Shown here: in pieces, positions 60,250 to 64,000 of the stretch
Numbering within the stretch: the first letter of the stretch is position 1
Layout of the letters: every line of letters begins with the position of its first letter
NCBI GenBank assembly: GCA_051208035.1
Contig: JBPJFZ010000016.1
Location: 40,917-104,916, forward strand
Length of the DNA: 64,000 nucleotides
Direction: 5' to 3'
DNA from: JACKOB01 sp024234575
GTDB taxonomy: Bacteria; Pseudomonadota; Gammaproteobacteria; Pseudomonadales; Oleiphilaceae
Notes under the pieces: model-generated
What the model saw: the letters and a program-made list of their open reading frames with translations, nothing else
What the model was told of the DNA's origin: nothing
Database searches by the model: none
Position numbers and translations under genes: made by a program

Positions 60250-61725
60250 ATGAATTATTCTAAACGCTTATTCACTTTACTGGCGGGGGAAATGAGTGAG
60301 CGCAAATACCGTGCGTATTTGATTGCGAGTGTAGTTTTTCTCTTTCAATGCCTATTATTTCTGTATCCGCTATCGGTATTTGCTGATAACCAGGTATCTC
60401 ACATCCCATTCCAAAGTGCCCCTGCAGGCTCTGTTGGATTAGGTGCTGGGTTTCGGTTTGGTGCCAGCCCCTACAAGTTCGTAGAAACACTCTCTAGCAT
60501 CGAAAACGACAGCAATTCAGATTTGGTTCCTCTTTATTTATATGAAGGTGAGTATGTTTTTTCCCATGGCACTCGAGGAGGGCTGCATCTTTGGCGTAAG
60601 CATGTGCAAGTGGATGCGCTGGTTCAGTATCGTTTTGATCGTTTGGAGACAGAAGTTAGCGACTATTATGCGGGGATTAATGACCGCAGCCAAACGATGG
60701 AAGGCGGTTTGTCCGTTAGTGCTAGCAGTGTTTTTGGAGTGGCATCGGTAAGTTTTCTGCACGACTTACAAAATCGTTATGGCGGCTATGAAATGGATTT
60801 TACCTATCGATACACTTGGGAGACTGGTCGCTGGAGTGTCTCGCCTTTTGTCAGTGTCGTATATCAGAGCAATGCGTTGGTCCAGTACTACTATGGTGTC
60901 AGCGAAGCCGAAGTCGATGCTGGCGCAGACTTTTCCGTTTATCAACCAGACGATGCACTTTTTAGCCGATTTGGTGTGAACACTTCCTATCGACTGTTTG
61001 AAAACTGGATGTTGTTTGCGAATATCAGCTTCGAAAAGCTAGCATCTTCTGTGGAAGAAAGCCCGTTGGTGGATGAAGAGGCTATTTATAATGCCTATCT
61101 TGGTTTTTCGTATCGCTTTGGCAATGTTTTTCAATCAGATTCTGTGTTTGATTTAAATGAGATTGAAGACTGGTCATGGCGGCTACATAGTGGATATACT
61201 GTTGACGCGATTTTTTACCAAATTCATGTAGGTGATGTTCAGCGAAGTCGAGATGCACACACGTATTTAGTTGGGGGAACCTTGGGCAAGCTGTTGTCCA
61301 ATGGGAAAAAAATCGATTTTTGGGGAAAAGTCTCGGTTAACCGGCGGCTGGAGAATGGTTACCAAGACAATTTCTGGGAATACAACGCCTATGTCATGGC
61401 CATGGGGGCGGGCTATTCACCTTGGTCGAGTAAAGAAGTCTTTCGTTACGGTTTTGGTTTTGGTTTTTCTTATGCCCAAAAGATTTCGATAGAAGAACAG
61501 AAAAAGCAAGGGAATAGCGATGCTAACACTTCCCGCTTCCTCAACTATCTTGAAGCACAGCTGGATTTACCCCTCCGGAACTTTTTTGATCACAAGAGTG
61601 TAAAAGACTGTTATGCCGGGTTAACAATTATACATCGTTCTGGTATTTTTGGGCGCGCGGATATTTTGGGTAATGTGGCTGGCGGTTCGGATGTGTTAGC
61701 AGGTCACTTGGAGTGTAAAAGGTGA
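60250..61725 (+). CDS. MipA/OmpV-family outer-membrane protein with C-terminal extension
   Basis: The 491-residue exported barrel has a signal sequence (about 15-46) and MipA/OmpV signatures such as GLGAGFRFGASPY, FRYGF strands and the QYYYGVSEAE loop. The C-terminal about 180 residues extend beyond the usual 250-280-residue MipA fold and contain more barrel-like strands. A strong GGAGG site lies 9 bases before the ATG at 60250. The stop overlaps the in-frame GTG of the SYLF gene, suggesting co-expression. MipA proteins scaffold murein-synthesis enzymes or act as porins; the role here is unknown. Confidence 0.8.
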   Translation: MNYSKRLFTLLAGEMSERKYRAYLIASVVFLFQCLLFLYPLSVFADNQVSHIPFQSAPAGSVGLGAGFRFGASPYKFVETLSSIENDSNSDLVPLYLYEGEYVFSHGTRGGLHLWRKHVQVDALVQYRFDRLETEVSDYYAGINDRSQTMEGGLSVSASSVFGVASVSFLHDLQNRYGGYEMDFTYRYTWETGRWSVSPFVSVVYQSNALVQYYYGVSEAEVDAGADFSVYQPDDALFSRFGVNTSYRLFENWMLFANISFEKLASSVEESPLVDEEAIYNAYLGFSYRFGNVFQSDSVFDLNEIEDWSWRLHSGYTVDAIFYQIHVGDVQRSRDAHTYLVGGTLGKLLSNGKKIDFWGKVSVNRRLENGYQDNFWEYNAYVMAMGAGYSPWSSKEVFRYGFGFGFSYAQKISIEEQKKQGNSDANTSRFLNYLEAQLDLPLRNFFDHKSVKDCYAGLTIIHRSGIFGRADILGNVAGGSDVLAGHLECKR

Positions 61726-61733
61726 GGAGAATT

Positions 61734-62273
61734 ATGCGGGATATGAAATGTGTTTTCAGCGCCTTAGTGTTGTTTTTTGCTCTGACAGGCTGCACCAATT
61801 TACCTGCCTCTAAAAAAAATACCACCTCTGATCTTCACACTATTCAAAAATTAGTGTCGCCTTTTCACCAAAGGCATGAGTTAAGTGATTTCTTTGCCAA
61901 GGCAAAAGGTTTCGCGGTACTGGATTCGACTTTTCGTGCTGGAGCAGGATTTGGTGGTGCTTATGGCGCTGGCTGGTTGATTGAGAACGAAAAAATCACC
62001 CATAAAATCAGTCATTGGCAGTTTCTTGCTGGTGTGGATTTTGGCATGCAAATGTACCAGCAGATTGTTTTTTTTCGAACGGAAGAGGCACTCGCAACGT
62101 TTAGAGCTAGCACGCTAGAATTTGCCGGCCAGCTGAATGCGACTGCGCTGGTATGGGGGGACGGCCGAACGGCAGGATATAATCCGGATGTGGCCGTTTT
62201 TACGCTTGTTGATGGTGGCTTGATGTTGGAAGCGAGTGTCGGGGCGCATTATTACAATTTGTCTCCGTTGTAA
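61734..62273 (+). CDS. SYLF-domain (YSC84-like) lipoprotein
   Basis: The 179-residue product starts with a lipobox (FALTGCTN) and continues as a SYLF/YSC84 domain: LSDFFAKAKGFAVLDSTFRAG pattern, FGGAYGAGWLI and the end VFTLVDGGLMLEASVGAHYY. SYLF domains bind phosphoinositides in eukaryotes, and bacterial members are membrane-associated with no known role. ATG 61734 has GAGGAG directly upstream. It follows the MipA-like gene with overlapping codons. Confidence 0.88.
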   Translation: MRDMKCVFSALVLFFALTGCTNLPASKKNTTSDLHTIQKLVSPFHQRHELSDFFAKAKGFAVLDSTFRAGAGFGGAYGAGWLIENEKITHKISHWQFLAGVDFGMQMYQQIVFFRTEEALATFRASTLEFAGQLNATALVWGDGRTAGYNPDVAVFTLVDGGLMLEASVGAHYYNLSPL

Positions 62274-62327
62274 CAGTTAGAAATTTATACCGGAATGCAC
62301 TCAGCTGCTTCATGACTAGTCTTATGC

Positions 62328-62882
62328 TTAAAATATCTGTCCGAGAGTATCTAGTCTTTTACCTTCCATCAGTGGCTTTTCATCGTGCTCGCTGATGGTT
62401 GGGGAAAGTAGTAGTTGCTTGCCCCACAGCAACGATTTTTTTATCTTTTCGTAGCGGCTTACATCAACAGTTTCGCCGAGAGATAAAACTATTTCCAGGG
62501 CTGTACCCTTTCCCAGTTCGTTATTCCAGTATTTTTCAACACTTTCTGTGACGTTATAATTTTTATCAAAGCTAAAGAGCTTCATGTGATGTTCGGCTGT
62601 TGCCTTTCCTAAGCTAAATTTGAGCCACGTGAATGCTCTGGAGGAGAGACCAATTTGTGGTTCGGTAATTCTGACGCTGTGATAGACAAAAATGGTCGTT
62701 GAATTCATTACTGCTATGGAGTCGGGGGCTCCATAAGTTGCTAACACATCATTATATGTTTCAGGTGTTTTGGTGTCGCCATCGGGCAGAAAGCCATAGT
62801 CCCTAGTAATCAGGCTGCATCCACTAAGCAATAACAGACTGCTGTAAAGTGCTAGCTCGAAAAAACTATGGTGACGCATCAT
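62328..62882 (-). CDS. hypothetical lipoprotein
   Basis: A 184-residue lipoprotein (LLLSGCSL, Cys about 22). The region FLPDGDTKTPETYNDVLATYGAP resembles the start of SmpA/OmlA-like domains, but the family is uncertain. It overlaps its neighbour at 62866-63234 by 17 bases and has the same orientation, so both are probably translated from one message. Confidence 0.7.
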   Translation of the reverse strand: MMRHHSFFELALYSSLLLLSGCSLITRDYGFLPDGDTKTPETYNDVLATYGAPDSIAVMNSTTIFVYHSVRITEPQIGLSSRAFTWLKFSLGKATAEHHMKLFSFDKNYNVTESVEKYWNNELGKGTALEIVLSLGETVDVSRYEKIKKSLLWGKQLLLSPTISEHDEKPLMEGKRLDTLGQIF

Positions 62883-63234
62883 TTTTTTTACTCAGGGCAT
62901 AGTCTTCAAGGATGCCGTTTTCATCAAATATAAACATTGCCCGATCAAAGGTGGTCGTCTCTTCGGATTTATTGAAGATAAGAAAGATATAACTTGTGCC
63001 AACCACTCGCTCTTGCAAATAGTAAAATAGTGTTTTGTCAATTATGCCGAGGACTTGGGAAGGTGGTCCCAGCTTTTCTAACACGTCCGCTGAAGTGGTG
63101 GCTCCTCTTTTGAATTGTTGGCTATCGCTTCGCCAAAGGTTTTCTGCGCCGGTTTCCCGCTGATAGTTGACACAACCGCTGATTGAGAATATCGCGGTGA
63201 CTATAAATAAGACGATCATCCTTCTCGAATACAT
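62866..63234 (-). CDS. SmpA/OmlA-like small lipoprotein
   Basis: A 122-residue lipoprotein (ISGCVN). The body, with FKRGATTSADVLEKLGPPSQV and LFYYLQERVVG, follows the SmpA/OmlA (BamE-like) pattern of a strand, a D-x-x-x-x-L-G-x-P motif and a C-terminal strand; FDENGILEDYALSK closes it. BamE relatives assist outer-membrane assembly. It is the upstream gene of a two-lipoprotein operon. An alternative start is at 63219. Confidence 0.72.
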   Translation of the reverse strand: MYSRRMIVLFIVTAIFSISGCVNYQRETGAENLWRSDSQQFKRGATTSADVLEKLGPPSQVLGIIDKTLFYYLQERVVGTSYIFLIFNKSEETTTFDRAMFIFDENGILEDYALSKKNDASP

Positions 63235-63451
63235 AAGATTCCATTTGCCATACTGTACTGGTTGTTTCTACCCTATTCGTATTGGTAAGAGTAGCGTAAA
63301 GTTTTGAGCTTCAGAAGATTGTTGTGTTGGCTGAGAAGTTTTTTAGTTTTCTTAAGGTTATCTTAATACCTGTATGTTTGCGTATTTTTATAACTATGAA
63401 CGTTTTTGCTTAGCGCGAACACTTTTTGCCCTTTTTTCAGGTGCTGCATTT
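63235..63451. other. 217-bp gap with no gene
   Basis: Between the lipoprotein start and the istB remnant I see only AT-rich sequence, presumably containing the promoter of the lipoprotein operon. No gene, hairpin or repeat of note was found. Confidence 0.5.
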
Positions 63452-63735
63452 TTACCTTAAGTGTTCACAGTTGGTCAAGATTCGCTTGTTTTTACGTATG
63501 GACTCTCCTTTCAAGCTAATTGTACAGGTGTTGTGTAAAAGCCTATCCAAGAGGCGTCAGCATGTGTTGGATCAACAATATTTTCTTTTAATGATTGGTT
63601 GGAAGTTGACCGGTAATAACTGTCGATCCCATTCCGTGTCGGTCTTCGATCACTTTCATCATGTCCAATTATTGCTGCCATGTTAGTGGGCCAAATCCCC
63701 AGTAATCAATGATCAGGATTTCAGTTTTCCGCAAC
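63452..63735 (-). pseudogene. decayed IS21 istB helper ATPase
   Basis: The minus strand reads KTEILIIDYWGFGPLTWQQ, then an in-frame TAA, then VIEDRHGMGSTVITGQLP, a second stop, and after a frameshift LDRLLHNTCTISLKGESIR. These are the conserved C-terminal half of IstB (IDDFG, IEDRYGRRSTIITSQLP and DRLVHNAHRIELKGESMR-type motifs). Two stops and at least one frameshift show that it is dead. Its 5' part is cut off exactly where the IS66 end begins. Confidence 0.85.
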
Positions 63736-64000
63736 GTAAGCGCCAATAAATCCGCCTACTACCCCTAACCATACTGAGGCACATTTTTTAAAAAAGGCTC
63801 CAATTCGACATTCCATGGCAGTAGTGCTTCTAATTTCTCTACTGAATCGGCATCTGCAATGTTCAACAGGACATGTCGAATGTATGCAAACGGTTCTAGC
63901 CCGTTCGCTTTTGCTGTTTCTACCAGGCTGTAACAGGTGGCACTTGCGCAAGCACCTTTAGGCGTATCGGCAAAAAGCCAGGCTCTTCTTCCTACGGCAA
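63736..64000 (-). mobile_element. IS66-family insertion sequence, right end (partial)
   Basis: The element begins with GTAAGCGCC at 63736, the terminal-repeat start typical of IS66-family elements, and contains the 3' end of a TnpC transposase (63765 onward). Its other end lies outside the window. The preceding 8 bases, TCCGCAAC (63728-63735), would be the target duplication, which can be checked at the other end. Confidence 0.8.
63765..64000 (-). CDS. IS66 transposase TnpC, C-terminal part (partial at window edge)
   Basis: About 77 codons read GRRAWLFADTPKGACASA, YSLVETAKANGLEPFAYIRHVL and LEALLPWNVELE, the characteristic end of IS66-family TnpC (DDE transposase). The frame is open to the window edge and ends at a normal stop, so the copy may be intact. 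It is on the minus strand. Confidence 0.92.
   Translation of the reverse strand, partial: AVGRRAWLFADTPKGACASATCYSLVETAKANGLEPFAYIRHVLLNIADADSVEKLEALLPWNVELEPFLKNVPQYG

Noticed and set aside
63426..63686. 86-codon plus-strand frame
   Set aside because: It is antisense to the istB remnant, with no protein-like features.
63721..63951. 76-codon minus-strand frame ending in a membrane-like helix
   Set aside because: It is an alternative frame of the IS66 TnpC end, which reads much better in its own frame.
1..64000. tRNA, rRNA or phage genes
   Set aside because: No cloverleaf, rRNA core sequence, integrase or phage structural gene was recognised by eye; a tool search would be decisive.

Overview
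The window looks like chromosomal DNA of a free-living, probably marine or aquatic gammaproteobacterium. Typical signs are a gammaproteobacterial IbpA-type Hsp20 behind a sigma-32 promoter, FadH plus a DmdC-type acyl-CoA dehydrogenase, DUF1924/PepSY redox genes, 7TMR-DISM hybrid kinases, DUF6160-like and solute-binding proteins seen in hydrocarbon- and lipid-using marine bacteria, and many secreted or outer-membrane proteins. Genus is not determinable from sequence reading alone; a Ketobacter/Cellvibrionales-like organism is my guess, held loosely. No rRNA, tRNA or CRISPR array was seen.

Layout. 0-8 kb: a CotH-kinase lipoprotein with three lamin-tail domains, a heat-shock hsp20 unit with a sigma-32 promoter and a probable RNA thermometer, a degenerate metallo-beta-lactamase-fold protein, and a large 7TMR hybrid histidine kinase. 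8-13.5 kb: nitrogen and stress genes: cyanase behind a sigma-54 promoter, a ParE/Phd toxin-antitoxin pair, a formate/nitrite transporter followed by a fused PP2C phosphatase-protein kinase, and a flavodoxin-fold quinone reductase. 13.5-19.7 kb: a secreted endonuclease/exonuclease/phosphatase-fold protein and a chaperone-usher type surface-fibre locus whose DUF4402 subunit gene converges on the usher gene. 20-26 kb: a Crp/Fnr regulator and a divergent fatty-acid oxidation pair around a 26-bp palindrome. 26-34 kb: a mix of secreted hydrolases, orphan solute-binding proteins, a Nudix CoA pyrophosphatase and an HDOD signalling protein. 34-37 kb: copper export (CopA plus a membrane cupredoxin) behind a MerR/CueR-type promoter. 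37-42 kb: solute-binding protein, TetR regulator, glycosyltransferase and DUF6160-like protein, tied together by four copies of a 19-bp motif. 42-53 kb: MscS, a small Hcp-like secreted protein, then a tightly packed five-gene unit (beta-barrel, 1175-residue seven-repeat secreted protein, ECF sigma factor, anti-sigma factor, subtilase). 53-60 kb: a second 7TMR hybrid kinase and a cytochrome b/cytochrome c/PepSY/two-component electron-transfer operon. 60-64 kb: MipA-like porin, SYLF lipoprotein, two small lipoproteins, then nested mobile DNA: an IS66 element inserted in a decayed IS21 istB gene at the right edge.

How the parts may work together. The best candidate for an undescribed system is 44073-52921: overlapping start/stop codons imply co-expression of a barrel, a repeat fibre or adhesin, its own sigma/anti-sigma switch and a protease, which suggests a self-regulated cell-surface assembly or processing machine. 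Second is the 37.4-42 kb island, where a local TetR regulator may control a secreted solute-binding protein and a DUF6160-like protein through a shared operator. Several RNA-level controls are also visible: a thermometer on hsp20, a terminator whose 3' arm carries the ribosome-binding site of the next gene, and a terminator embedded antisense in the usher gene.
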